From positions 1 to 18,272 of the forward strand of contig JAJYAW010000013.1 in the NCBI GenBank assembly GCA_021779335.1: a stretch of DNA of 18,272 nt, in the 5' to 3' direction. A program made the position numbers and the translations under genes. The notes below the pieces were generated by a model. That model worked only from the letters and a program-made list of their open reading frames with translations, searched no databases and had not been told where the DNA came from. Below, one piece after another: positions 7,710 to 14,745 of this stretch (the first letter of the stretch is position 1; each line of letters opens with the position of its first letter). This DNA is from Myxococcales bacterium. Its GTDB lineage: Bacteria; Myxococcota; Myxococcia; Myxococcales; Anaeromyxobacteraceae.

Positions 7710-8245
7710 CGTCCTCCGGCGCCGCCACGCTGGACCTGGTGATCCTGGGGCTGCTGCTCCTCTTCGCCGTGGCGGGGGCCTTCTCCGGGGCGCTGCGGCA
7801 GCTCTTCCGGCTCGGCGGGGTGGTGGCCGGCTGGCTGGCGGCGAGCCGCCTGGCGCCGCGGCTGGCGGGCCCGGTGCTGGGCTCCCACGCCACCTCGTGG
7901 CAGCGCGCGGCGCTGGCGGTCGGCTGCTTCGTGGCCGCGGTGCTGCTGGTGGGGCTGCTGGGGCGGGCCGTGGCGAAGCGACTCCAGGGGCCGGGCGGCT
8001 CGCCCGGGCCGGCCGACCGGGCGGCCGGCGCCTTGCTCGGCGGCCTCAAGGCCGGCCTGGCCGTCTGGGTGCTCCTCTCGGCGCTGGCCCTGGCCCGCGG
8101 CCCCATCGTGGTGGGCAGCTTCCGGCTCGACGTGCGGGCCTCCGACTTCGGCTCGCTGGCCGCGCGCTACAACCTGCTCGAGGCGGCGGCGCCGGAGGAG
8201 GCCGGCCGCCTCGAGCGGCTGCTCGACAAGGCCGCGCCGAGATAG
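7706..8245 (+). CDS. CvpA-family integral membrane protein
   Basis: The start is GTG 7706, overlapping the TGA of the J-protein gene in a GTGA junction. This gives 179 residues, close to the usual CvpA length. Four hydrophobic segments are visible, at about residues 8-28, 34-50, 67-87 and 108-130. The first contains the family-like pattern in which DLVILGLLLLF is followed by a Gly-rich turn and GALRQLFRLGG. The C-terminal 40 residues are soluble and helical. CvpA proteins are inner-membrane proteins known from colicin V export; their mechanism is poorly defined. Being third in an operon with an Hsp70 and a J protein, this one may link that chaperone pair to the envelope, which is an inference from position only. 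Confidence 0.75.
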   Translation: MTSSGAATLDLVILGLLLLFAVAGAFSGALRQLFRLGGVVAGWLAASRLAPRLAGPVLGSHATSWQRAALAVGCFVAAVLLVGLLGRAVAKRLQGPGGSPGPADRAAGALLGGLKAGLAVWVLLSALALARGPIVVGSFRLDVRASDFGSLAARYNLLEAAAPEEAGRLERLLDKAAPR

Positions 8246-8255
8246 CCGGAGAGGG

Positions 8256-8273
8256 GCGCCCCGGGCGGGGCGC
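8256..8273 (+). terminator. GC-rich hairpin after the Hsp70 operon
   Basis: GCGCCCC (8256-8262) and GGGGCGC (8267-8273) form a perfect 7-bp stem with a 4-nt GGGC loop, starting 11 nt after the stop of the CvpA-like gene. No U-tract follows, so it may act as an mRNA-stabilising or Rho-assisted 3' end, not as a classical intrinsic terminator. Confidence 0.45.
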
Positions 8274-8317
8274 AGCGGGCCCCGCCAGCGGATCTGCCGG
8301 GCCCCCAGCAGGCGTGC

Positions 8318-8323
8318 TAGATA
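8318..8323 (+). promoter_or_regulatory. Possible extended -10 box of the deoxyhypusine synthase homologue
   Basis: TGC-TAGATA places an extended -10-like element at 8318-8323, with only a weak -35 candidate (CTGCCG, 8294-8299, 18-nt spacer). Initiation about 7 nt downstream would fall at about 8330, three bases before the ATG at 8333. No Shine-Dalgarno sequence precedes the ATG, so a near-leaderless mRNA is likely. Confidence 0.35.
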
Positions 8324-8332
8324 GGCACTCCC

Positions 8333-9355
8333 ATGGCCACGTCCAACCTGCCCGTCCTCGAGTTCATCCTCAAGAATTACAAGAACTTCAACGCTCGCGC
8401 GACGCGAGACGCGCTGCTCGCCTACTGGCGGCACGTCGAGGGCGGCGGCAAGATGTTCTGGGCGGTGGCGGGCGCCATGTCGTCGGCGCAGCTCGGCATC
8501 ACCATGGCCCCGGCCATCCGCGCCGGCCTCATCCACGGCCTCTCGGTGACCGGCGCCAACCTGGAGGAGTCGCTCTTCCGGCTGGTGGCGCACCACGGCT
8601 ACAAGGACTTCCCCGAGTACCGCTACTTCACCAAGGCGGACGACACCAGGATCCTCGAGGACCGGATGCGCCGCGTCACGGACACCTCCATCCCGGAGGA
8701 CGAGGCCTTCCGCGCCGTGGAGAAGTTCATCGTCCCCATGTGGACGAAGGCGACCAAGGCGAAGGCGCGCCGCTTCTGGCACGAGTACTTCTACGAGCTG
8801 ATCCAGGCGCTGCCCAAGGAGCTCCACCAGGGGAAGGCCAGCGAGAGCTGGCTCCTCGCCGCCGCCAGGAAGCGGCTGCCCATCGTGGTCCCGGGGCACG
8901 AGGACTCCACCTTCGGCAACATCTTCGCCTCGCACGTCAAGACGGGCGAGTGCAGCCCCCTCATCGTCAAGTCGGGCATCGAGTACATGGCCGAGTGGTA
9001 CGACCAGTACCAGAGGCTCTCCCGCGGCAAGGGCGTCGGCTTCTTCCAGATCGGCGGCGGCATCGCCGGCGACTTCCCCATCTGCGTGGTGCCCTCCATC
9101 AAGTACGACCTGCAGCGGCCGGTGAAGCCCTGGTCCTACTTCTGCCAGATCTCCGACTCGACCACCTCCTACGGCAGCTACTCGGGGGCCACGCCCAACG
9201 AGAAGATCACCTGGGACAAGCTCACCAAGGACACGCCCATGTTCGTGGTGGAGTCGGACGCCACCATCGTGGCGCCGCTCATGCTCTCCGCGCTGCTGGA
9301 GTGCAAGGCGAACCCGGCCGAGGCCAACGCGCTCATCGCCAGGCTGGGGGCGTAG
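8333..9355 (+). CDS. Deoxyhypusine synthase-like protein
   Basis: This protein of 340 residues is homologous along its length to deoxyhypusine synthase. It has a Rossmann-like NAD-binding fold with GAMSSAQLG (47-55), VTGANLEE (72-79), GGGIAGDFPI (241-250) and the C-terminal block NEKITWDKL (289-297). Lys296 lines up with the lysine that forms the enzyme-imine intermediate in the eukaryotic enzyme. The eukaryotic reaction moves the aminobutyl group of spermidine onto eIF5A. Bacteria have no eIF5A, so bacterial members are thought to act on a small amine in polyamine synthesis, for example making homospermidine. The actual substrate cannot be told from this sequence. The gene appears monocistronic, with a hairpin on either side, and no polyamine gene is nearby. 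The start ATG 8333 begins the conserved region and has no Shine-Dalgarno. Confidence 0.88.
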   Translation: MATSNLPVLEFILKNYKNFNARATRDALLAYWRHVEGGGKMFWAVAGAMSSAQLGITMAPAIRAGLIHGLSVTGANLEESLFRLVAHHGYKDFPEYRYFTKADDTRILEDRMRRVTDTSIPEDEAFRAVEKFIVPMWTKATKAKARRFWHEYFYELIQALPKELHQGKASESWLLAAARKRLPIVVPGHEDSTFGNIFASHVKTGECSPLIVKSGIEYMAEWYDQYQRLSRGKGVGFFQIGGGIAGDFPICVVPSIKYDLQRPVKPWSYFCQISDSTTSYGSYSGATPNEKITWDKLTKDTPMFVVESDATIVAPLMLSALLECKANPAEANALIARLGA

Positions 9356-9400
9356 GCCGGGCGGCGCGGCGCGACGGGACGGTGTCGCCGGGCACGACGA

Positions 9401-9429
9401 GGCCCGCTCGCGCGAGCGCGCGGCGGGCC
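9401..9429. terminator. Bidirectional hairpin between convergent genes
   Basis: GGCCCGC (9401-9407) pairs perfectly with GCGGGCC (9423-9429). Inside, CGCG (9409-9412) can pair with CGCG (9419-9422), leaving one bulged T and a 6-nt loop. The hairpin lies between the ends of the deoxyhypusine synthase homologue (9355) and the Rrf2 gene (9454) and could serve both. It lacks a T-tract on either side. Confidence 0.5.
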
Positions 9430-9453
9430 CGGGTGCGGCGCGAGGCGGCGCGG

Positions 9454-9930
9454 CTACTGGGCGCGCAGCGCCTCGGGCGCGCGGAGCTGGACCAGGCCGA
9501 CCTGGCCGTCGGCCGTGGCCTTGAAGGCCAGCTCGGCCAGCTTGGACTGCCGGTAGACGTCCAGCATCCGCTCCTGCCCCTGCCGCCAGACCTCCACCAT
9601 GGTGCAGGCGGAGGTGTGGCCGCAGGCGTCCTCGCCGTCGAGGCAGACGTTGAGCGCCACCGGCCCCTCCACCGCCTCGATGACGTCGAGGAAGCTGATG
9701 TCGACTGGGGTGCGGGCCAGGGCGTAGCCACCGTGCGGCCCGCGCGTCGACTTGACCAGCCCCTGGTCGACCAGGGTCTTCAGGATCTTGGCCAGGAAGT
9801 CCTCCGGGACGTCCATCTGGCGCGCGATCTCCCGGAAGGGGACCACCGACTCCAGCGGGATGGAGGCGAGGTAGATCATGGCCCGCAGGCCGTAGTCGAT
9901 CTTGCGGGAAATCCGGAGTACGTGCTGCAT
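9454..9930 (-). CDS. Rrf2-family transcriptional regulator, probable Fe-S cluster protein
   Basis: The 158-residue protein has the Rrf2 winged-helix DNA-binding domain: ISRKIDYGLRAMIYLA at 7-22, a helix-turn-helix near residues 30-58 (FREIARQMDVPEDFLAKIL) and the wing GPHGGYALAR at 64-73. Three Cys (96, 103 and 109) follow in the place where IscR and NsrR bind a [2Fe-2S] or [4Fe-4S] cluster, with spacing CX6CX5C (IscR has CX5CX5C). From family knowledge it should sense iron-sulfur status, redox or nitric oxide. GGAG lies 6 nt before the ATG. The neighbours are not Fe-S assembly genes, so its regulon cannot be read from context. It is divergent from the PHP gene and may repress itself through the inverted repeat between them. 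A non-cluster Rrf2 protein such as CymR remains possible but is less likely. Confidence 0.9.
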   Translation of the reverse strand: MQHVLRISRKIDYGLRAMIYLASIPLESVVPFREIARQMDVPEDFLAKILKTLVDQGLVKSTRGPHGGYALARTPVDISFLDVIEAVEGPVALNVCLDGEDACGHTSACTMVEVWRQGQERMLDVYRQSKLAELAFKATADGQVGLVQLRAPEALRAQ

Positions 9931-9976
9931 GCGCCGCTCCGCTGTTGGGCCCCTGGTGGACCTGAAGGGGAGCGCA

Positions 9977-9994
9977 TCCTAGCACAGGGTAGGA
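9977..9994. promoter_or_regulatory. Inverted repeat, candidate Rrf2 operator over divergent -10 boxes
   Basis: TCCTA-N8-TAGGA is an 18-bp inverted repeat with perfect 5-bp half sites. Its left half overlaps TAGGAT (9981-9976, minus), a possible -10 box of the Rrf2 gene. It also overlaps TAGCAC (9980-9985, plus), which lies 17 nt after TGGACC (9957-9962) and could be the -10 box of the PHP gene. A regulator bound here would block both promoters. AGGAAAGGGG (9991-10000) serves as the Shine-Dalgarno of the PHP gene and partly overlaps the right half. Confidence 0.4.
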
Positions 9995-10004
9995 AAGGGG
10001 ATAC

Positions 10005-10835
10005 ATGGGCGCACCCGGCCTGATCGACCTCCACAGCCACTCCCTCGCCTCAGACGGTCAGTACGCGGCGGCCGAGGTGGCCGCCCGCGCGCGGCGGGCC
10101 GGCCTGTCGGTCTGGGGCCTCTGCGACCACGACACGGTGGCCGGGCTGTCCGCCGCGGCGGCCGCGGCGGCGGTCCACGGGCTGCGGCTCGTGCCGGGCA
10201 TCGAGCTCTCGGCGTTCCTGGAGCGGCGCGAGATCCACCTCCTCGGCCACTTCGTCGACCCGGCCCACCCCACGCTCACCGCCTTCGAGGACTTCCTGGC
10301 CGGCCACCGGCGCGAGCGGGTGAGGCAGATCGTCGCGAGGCTGGCGGCGCTGGGCGTCCACGTCACCGAGGAGGCGATCCTGCGCGTCTCGGGTGGCAAG
10401 ACCATCGGCCGGCCCCACGTGGCCCGCGCCATCGTCGAGGCTGGCGGCGCCGCCAGCGTGCGCGACGCCTTCGACCGCTGGCTCGGCGAGGGGAAGCCGG
10501 CCTACGTGCAGCGCTACCGCCTGGAGGCGGCCGACGCCGTCGCGCTGGTGCGCGGCGCGGGCGGCACCGTCACCATCGCCCACCCCGGCGTCTCCAGGCT
10601 CGAGGTGGCCGAGGTGGCCCGGCTGGCCGCCGCGGGCGTGGCGGGCATCGAGGCCATCCACCCGGACCAGAACCCCTCGGTGCGGGAGAAGTACGAGCGA
10701 GCCGCCGCGGCGAGCGGCCTGGTGGTGACCGCGGGCTCGGACTTCCACGGTCCCGACGTCTCGCCGGACCGGCACCTCGGGATGGTCACCATGGCCGAGG
10801 AGGCGCTGGCGGCGCTGGAGGCGCGCAGGCCGTAG
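10005..10835 (+). CDS. PHP-domain phosphoesterase (RNase AM / YciV-like)
   Basis: This 276-residue protein carries all the metal-binding motifs of the PHP family in order: DLHSHS (8-13) with Asp17, CDHDT (40-44), PGIELS (64-69), His78, GRPH (135-138), AHPG (192-195) and GSDFHG (244-249). The insertion between GIELS and AHPG, with the helix ending in GGKTIGRPHVARA, is typical of the YciV/TrpH group. Members act as 3',5'-nucleotide bisphosphate phosphatases or 5'-3' exonucleases that trim RNA, using a trinuclear metal site. The length fits and no motif is missing. It starts at ATG 10005 behind a strong purine-rich Shine-Dalgarno and is divergent from the Rrf2 gene. Substrate specificity is inferred from the family. 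A histidinol-phosphatase role is unlikely given the subgroup motifs. Confidence 0.88.
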   Translation: MGAPGLIDLHSHSLASDGQYAAAEVAARARRAGLSVWGLCDHDTVAGLSAAAAAAAVHGLRLVPGIELSAFLERREIHLLGHFVDPAHPTLTAFEDFLAGHRRERVRQIVARLAALGVHVTEEAILRVSGGKTIGRPHVARAIVEAGGAASVRDAFDRWLGEGKPAYVQRYRLEAADAVALVRGAGGTVTIAHPGVSRLEVAEVARLAAAGVAGIEAIHPDQNPSVREKYERAAAASGLVVTAGSDFHGPDVSPDRHLGMVTMAEEALAALEARRP

Positions 10836-10855
10836 GCCGCACGCCGCACGCCGCA
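10836..10855. repeat. Short tandem repeat after the PHP gene
   Basis: The 7-bp unit GCCGCAC occurs twice and then partially (10836-10842, 10843-10849, 10850-10855), directly after the stop codon. It is probably replication slippage in noncoding GC-rich DNA. No function is indicated. Confidence 0.6.
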
Positions 10856-10858
10856 GGT

Positions 10859-10884
10859 CCCGGCTGGCCTCCGTGGCGGCCGGG
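10859..10884. terminator. Possible hairpin between convergent PHP and CoA-binding genes
   Basis: CCCGGCTG (10859-10866) pairs with CGGCCGGG (10877-10884) over 8 positions including one G-T wobble, with a 10-nt loop. It sits between the convergent stops at 10835 and 10900. No U-tract is present, so the assignment is tentative. Confidence 0.3.
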
Positions 10885-10899
10885 GCGCAGCTGGGCTCG

Positions 10900-11388
10900 T
10901 CAGCCTGCTCGCTGGTGCGCCGCGCCGCCCAGCCGGGTCCGGAGGAAGCCGTGGAGCCGGTGCGGGAGGCCGGCGCCGGGCAGGGCCATGAAGGGGCACA
11001 GGTCGTGGACCACGTCGAGGCCGTGCGCGGCGCAGAAGGCCAGCGCGCCGGGGCTGGCCGCCCCGTGGCCGCCGCCGCGGTGGAGCCAGACCCGCGTCAC
11101 GCCGGCCGCGACGCAGTCCGAGAGCACCGCGTCGGTCTGGCCCGGCGAGGTGAGGAGGAGGGCCGCCTCGACCGGCGGCCGGACGTCCTGGAGCCGGGCC
11201 AGCGCCCGGACGCCCTCGATGTGCGCCCCGGCCGCGCCCGGGTTGACCGGGACGATCTCGTAGCCGCGCCCCAGGAGCTCGCGGGCGACGGCGCGGCTGA
11301 AGTCCTTCGGCTGGCGGCTCAGCCCCACGATGGCGAGGCGCCTCACGGCCAGGAAGCGAGCGGCCGCGTCGAGCGATGCGGGTGGCAA
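10900..11388 (-). CDS. CoA-binding domain protein (YccU-like)
   Basis: The 162-residue protein is a single Rossmann-type CoA-binding domain like YccU. It opens with RLAIVGLSRQPKDFS (17-31), continues with GYEIVPVNPGAA (42-53) and closes with VVHDLCPFMALPG, where DxCP is typical of the family. The start chosen is TTG 11388, because GGAGG lies 6 nt upstream and the protein then has normal length. The next in-frame candidate, a GTG at codon 15, would cut into the first beta strand. These proteins resemble the CoA-ligase alpha-subunit domain without the catalytic parts; their role is not established. It lies downstream of the nuo operon on the same strand but beyond a hairpin terminator, so it is probably a separate unit. 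Confidence 0.82.
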   Translation of the reverse strand: MPPASLDAAARFLAVRRLAIVGLSRQPKDFSRAVARELLGRGYEIVPVNPGAAGAHIEGVRALARLQDVRPPVEAALLLTSPGQTDAVLSDCVAAGVTRVWLHRGGGHGAASPGALAFCAAHGLDVVHDLCPFMALPGAGLPHRLHGFLRTRLGGAAHQRAG

Positions 11389-11408
11389 GGGGACCCTCCG
11401 GTGCGCAG

Positions 11409-11437
11409 AGCCTAGCGCCGCCGGCCCCGAAAGCGAA
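11409..11437 (-). promoter_or_regulatory. Weak promoter candidate for the CoA-binding protein gene
   Basis: On the minus strand, TTCGCT (11437-11432) lies 17 nt from TAGGCT (11414-11409), about 20 nt upstream of the TTG start. The -10 hexamer matches 4/6 and the -35 only 3/6. The -35 overlaps the tail of the nuo terminator, so this call is weak. Confidence 0.28.
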
Positions 11438-11463
11438 GAGGCCCGGCCGGGTGGCCAGGCCTC
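11438..11463 (-). terminator. Intrinsic terminator of the nuo operon
   Basis: Read on the minus strand, GAGGCC pairs with GGCCTC, and after one mismatch GGCC pairs with GGCC around a 4-nt loop. The stem is followed by TTCGCTTTC, a T-enriched stretch that stands out in this GC-rich DNA. It begins 26 nt after the nuoN stop and marks the likely end of the complex I transcript. Confidence 0.6.
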
Positions 11464-11489
11464 CACGGGTCCGAGCGGGCGGCCGGAGC

Positions 11490-13049
11490 CTACCCCTTGA
11501 ACATGTGCAGCGAGGCCGTGGACCAGTCGACGATGGGGGTCCACCAGACGCCGAACACCAGCACCGCCGTGGCCGCCGTCCCGAGGAGGATCGTGTAGAC
11601 CGGCGACGACTTGATGGGCGCCGGGTGGGCCTCGTAGGGCGCGTCGATGAACATGGCCCGGATGATGCGCGCGTAGTAGTAGAGCGAGACCGCGCTGTTC
11701 AGGGCGCCGACGACGGCCAGCGCCGCGTACCAGCTGCCGCCCGGGCCCGGCACCCGCTCCAGCACCGCGTAGAACAGGTACCACTTCCCCATGAAGCCGG
11801 CGAAGGGCGGGATGCCGGTGAGCGAGAAGAGGAAGATGGCGAAGCTGGTGGCGGCCAGCGGGTGGCGCCTGGCCAGCCCCTTGTAGTCGAGGATCGACTC
11901 GGAGCCGGTGGCCTCGGCCACCAGGATGACCACCAGGAAGGCGCCCAGGTTCATGACCAGGTAGATGGCCATGTAGATCATGATGGCCTGGACGCCGGTG
12001 TCGGAGACCGCCGACAGCCCCATGAGCGCGTAGCCGGCGTGCGCGATGGACGAGTAGGCGAGGAGCCGCTTCAGGTTGGTCTGGGAGAGGGCGGTCAGGT
12101 TGCCGAGCGTCATGGTGGCGACCGACATGAGCCCGACGATGGCGGGCCAGGGGACCCCGCCCGCCGCGACCGGGAGCCCGCCGGCCACGCCGCTCGGCCC
12201 GGCCAGGGCGCCGAAGAAGAAGCGCAGCGCCAGGGCGAAGCCGGCCGCCTTGGGGCCCACCGACAGGAAGGCCGTGAACGGCGTCGGGGCGCCCTCGTAC
12301 ACGTCGGGGCACCACATGTGCCAGGGCACCGAGGCCACCTTGTAGCCGATGCCGGCGGTGACGAAGACCATGGCGACCACCAGCGTGAGCTTGGTGGCCG
12401 CGGCCGGCAGGCCGGTGGCCTGCAGGTCCTGGATGCGCACCGCCATCTCGGCGAAGTTGGTGGTGCGGAGCAGGCCGTACAGGTAGCTCATGCCGAAGAG
12501 CATGACGCCGGAGGCCACGCCGCCGTAGATGACGTACTTCAGCGAGGCCTCGGTGGCGCGCCGGTCGCCCTTCTTGAAGCCGGCCATCACGTAGCTCGTC
12601 ATGGAGACGAGCTCGATGGCCAGGTAGGCCATCAGCAGGTCCTTGGCGCTCGCCATGAGGAACATGCCGAGCACGGTGGCCACGAGCAGGGCGTAGAACT
12701 CGCCCAGCCGGGCCGGCGGGAAGTCCTTGCCGGGCGCGGCGATCATGACGGTGACGGCCGCGGCCGCCAGGAAGAGCCACTTGAAGAAGGTGGCGAAGCC
12801 GTCGGTGGCGATCATGCCGTTGAAGAGCGAGCGGGCCTCGACGGGCTGCGCGGCCAGCAGGCCGGCCGCCACGGCCAGGACCAGCAGCGCCACGGCCGCC
12901 AGGCGGCCGGACCGCCCCGGGTGGTGCTTCCAGGCGAGATCGACGAGGAAGAGCGCCATGGCCCCGAAGGTCAGGGCCAGCTCGGGCCTGAAGAAGGCCG
13001 CGGAGCCCAGGTTCTCGGCGACGAGCGGGCTGAGGAGTTGGAGGTCCAT
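11490..13049 (-). CDS. nuoN: NADH-quinone oxidoreductase subunit N
   Basis: The 519-residue protein is an antiporter-like membrane subunit of complex I, one of three that move protons across the inner membrane. About 14 hydrophobic segments are present. The conserved core is clear: AYLAIELVSMTSYVMAGF, with the TM5 glutamate in IELVS, then a lysine in GIGYKVASVPWHMWCPDVYEGAPTP, then LKRLLAYSSIAHAGYALMG. Length is slightly above the roughly 480 residues usual for NuoN. It is the last nuo gene, 20 nt after nuoM, and a hairpin terminator follows. GGAG lies upstream of the ATG. I see no defects. Confidence 0.96.
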   Translation of the reverse strand: MDLQLLSPLVAENLGSAAFFRPELALTFGAMALFLVDLAWKHHPGRSGRLAAVALLVLAVAAGLLAAQPVEARSLFNGMIATDGFATFFKWLFLAAAAVTVMIAAPGKDFPPARLGEFYALLVATVLGMFLMASAKDLLMAYLAIELVSMTSYVMAGFKKGDRRATEASLKYVIYGGVASGVMLFGMSYLYGLLRTTNFAEMAVRIQDLQATGLPAAATKLTLVVAMVFVTAGIGYKVASVPWHMWCPDVYEGAPTPFTAFLSVGPKAAGFALALRFFFGALAGPSGVAGGLPVAAGGVPWPAIVGLMSVATMTLGNLTALSQTNLKRLLAYSSIAHAGYALMGLSAVSDTGVQAIMIYMAIYLVMNLGAFLVVILVAEATGSESILDYKGLARRHPLAATSFAIFLFSLTGIPPFAGFMGKWYLFYAVLERVPGPGGSWYAALAVVGALNSAVSLYYYARIIRAMFIDAPYEAHPAPIKSSPVYTILLGTAATAVLVFGVWWTPIVDWSTASLHMFKG

Positions 13050-13069
13050 CGGCGAGGGCTCCGGGGCCC

Positions 13070-14725
13070 CTACAGCGGGCGGATGTTCTGCACCAGGAGG
13101 TGCAGGGTGCCGTTGATGTAGGAGAGGATCGCCTGCGGGTAGAAGCCGAGGACGATGGCGATGGCCGCCAGTGGGTAGAGGGTCAGCCGCTCACGCCAGA
13201 CCAGGTCCGGGTAGCCCTTGTAGGCCGGGTTGAGCTTGCCCAGGAACATGCGGTGGATGGCCCACAGGTAGTAGCCGGCGGTGATGATGACGCTGGTGGC
13301 CGAGATGATGGTGTAGGTGGTGAAGACCGGGAAGGCGCCCGAGAAGACCATGAACTCGGCCACGAAGCCGGCCAGGCCCGGGAGGCCCAGCGAGGCGAAG
13401 AAGGCCAGCCCCATGACGGCGGAGTACTCCGGGACCACCGTGGCCAGGCCGCCGAACTTGGCGATCTCGCGGTGGTGGGCGCGGTCGTAGATGACGCCCA
13501 CGATGAGGAACAGCATGGGGCTGATGATGCCGTGGGTGAACAGGTTGAGGACCGCTCCGGAGATGCCCTGGGGCGTCATGGCCGCCATGCCGAGCAGCGA
13601 GAAGCCCATGTGCGAGACGGACGAGTAGGCGATGAGCTTCTTGATGTCCGTCTGCGCCAGGCAGACGAAGGCGGCGTAGACGATGTTGATGACGCCGAAG
13701 ACGGCCATGGCGTTGGCCGCCCAGGCGGTGGCGTCCGGCAGGATGGCGTAGTTGAAGCGCAGGATGCCGTAGATGCCCATCTTGAGGAGCACGCCGGCCA
13801 GGATGACCGAGATGGGCGTGGGGGCCTCGACGTGGGCGTCGGGCAGCCAGGTGTGGAAGGGGAACATCGGGATCTTGATGGCGAACCCGACGAAGAGCCC
13901 GATGAACACGATCTTGGTGAAGGCGAAGCCCATGATGGGCGCGGCCTTGGCGAAGGTGCCGGCCTGGGCCTGGCGGGCCAGCTCGATGATGTTGAAGGTG
14001 TGGCCGCTGGAGAGCAGGCCGTCGGCCATCATGGCCGGACCGCTCGTGTAGTAGAGGGCGATGATGGCCAGCAGCATCAGCACCGAGCCGGCCAGGGTGT
14101 AGAGGAAGAACTTGATGGCCGCGTACTCCTTGCGCGGGCCGCCCCAGATGCCGATGAGGAAGTACATCGGCAGGAGCATGACCTCCCAGAACACGTAGAA
14201 GAGGAACATGTCGAGGGCGGCGAAGGTGCCCATCATGCCGGTCTGCAGCAGGAGCAGCATGGCCATGTAGCCCGGCACCATGCGCACCGAGAAGTGCTTG
14301 GGGTGGTGCGGGTCGTCGTGGCCGTCGTCCTCCATGCCGGCCATGTGGCTGGTCTGGTGGTTGGACCACCAGGGCATCGAGGCGATGGTGGCGATGAAGG
14401 AGACCAGCCCGGAGAGCAGGATCATCGAGATGCTCAGGCCGTCGGCGCCGACGAAGTACTCGACGTTGAAGCCCCGGATCCAGACCTGCTTGGCCACCAG
14501 CTGCACGCCCGGGTTGGCCGGGTCGTAGAGGCGCCAGGCCGCGATGGCGGCCAGGAAGGAGAGGGCGCTCGCGATCAGCGCCGTCCAGCGGCTGGCCTCG
14601 TCGACGAGCTTCTTGTCGAGGCCGAAGAAGGCGCGCGCCATCATCATGAGGACGATGAGCACCGCGCCGGCGAGCGGGAAGAAGGTGGCCCAGCTGAGGA
14701 CGTTGCCTTCGGTGAAGAAGAACAT
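13070..14725 (-). CDS. nuoM: NADH-quinone oxidoreductase subunit M
   Basis: The 551-residue antiporter-like subunit has the TM5 glutamate Glu181 in FYVFWEVMLLPMYF, a lysine (Lys284) in FAIKIPMFPFHTWLPDAHVEAPTP and LIAYSSVSHMGFSLLG further on. ATG 14725 is preceded by AGGAG and begins a hydrophobic N-terminus, so longer upstream extensions are shadows of nuoL. Compared with E. coli NuoM it is longer, partly because of a polar loop at residues 121-145, just before TM4, rich in His and Asp (six His, including DDGHDDPHHPKH). It follows nuoL after 20 nt and precedes nuoN by 20 nt, so it is cotranscribed. Confidence 0.96.
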   Translation of the reverse strand: MFFFTEGNVLSWATFFPLAGAVLIVLMMMARAFFGLDKKLVDEASRWTALIASALSFLAAIAAWRLYDPANPGVQLVAKQVWIRGFNVEYFVGADGLSISMILLSGLVSFIATIASMPWWSNHQTSHMAGMEDDGHDDPHHPKHFSVRMVPGYMAMLLLLQTGMMGTFAALDMFLFYVFWEVMLLPMYFLIGIWGGPRKEYAAIKFFLYTLAGSVLMLLAIIALYYTSGPAMMADGLLSSGHTFNIIELARQAQAGTFAKAAPIMGFAFTKIVFIGLFVGFAIKIPMFPFHTWLPDAHVEAPTPISVILAGVLLKMGIYGILRFNYAILPDATAWAANAMAVFGVINIVYAAFVCLAQTDIKKLIAYSSVSHMGFSLLGMAAMTPQGISGAVLNLFTHGIISPMLFLIVGVIYDRAHHREIAKFGGLATVVPEYSAVMGLAFFASLGLPGLAGFVAEFMVFSGAFPVFTTYTIISATSVIITAGYYLWAIHRMFLGKLNPAYKGYPDLVWRERLTLYPLAAIAIVLGFYPQAILSYINGTLHLLVQNIRPL

Positions 14726-14745
14726 GGACGAGGCTCCTGTGCGTC

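Noticed and set aside
7694..10006. A 770-residue minus-strand frame across the CvpA-like, deoxyhypusine synthase-like and Rrf2 genes
   Set aside because: It spans several real genes in other frames and has no recognisable domain.
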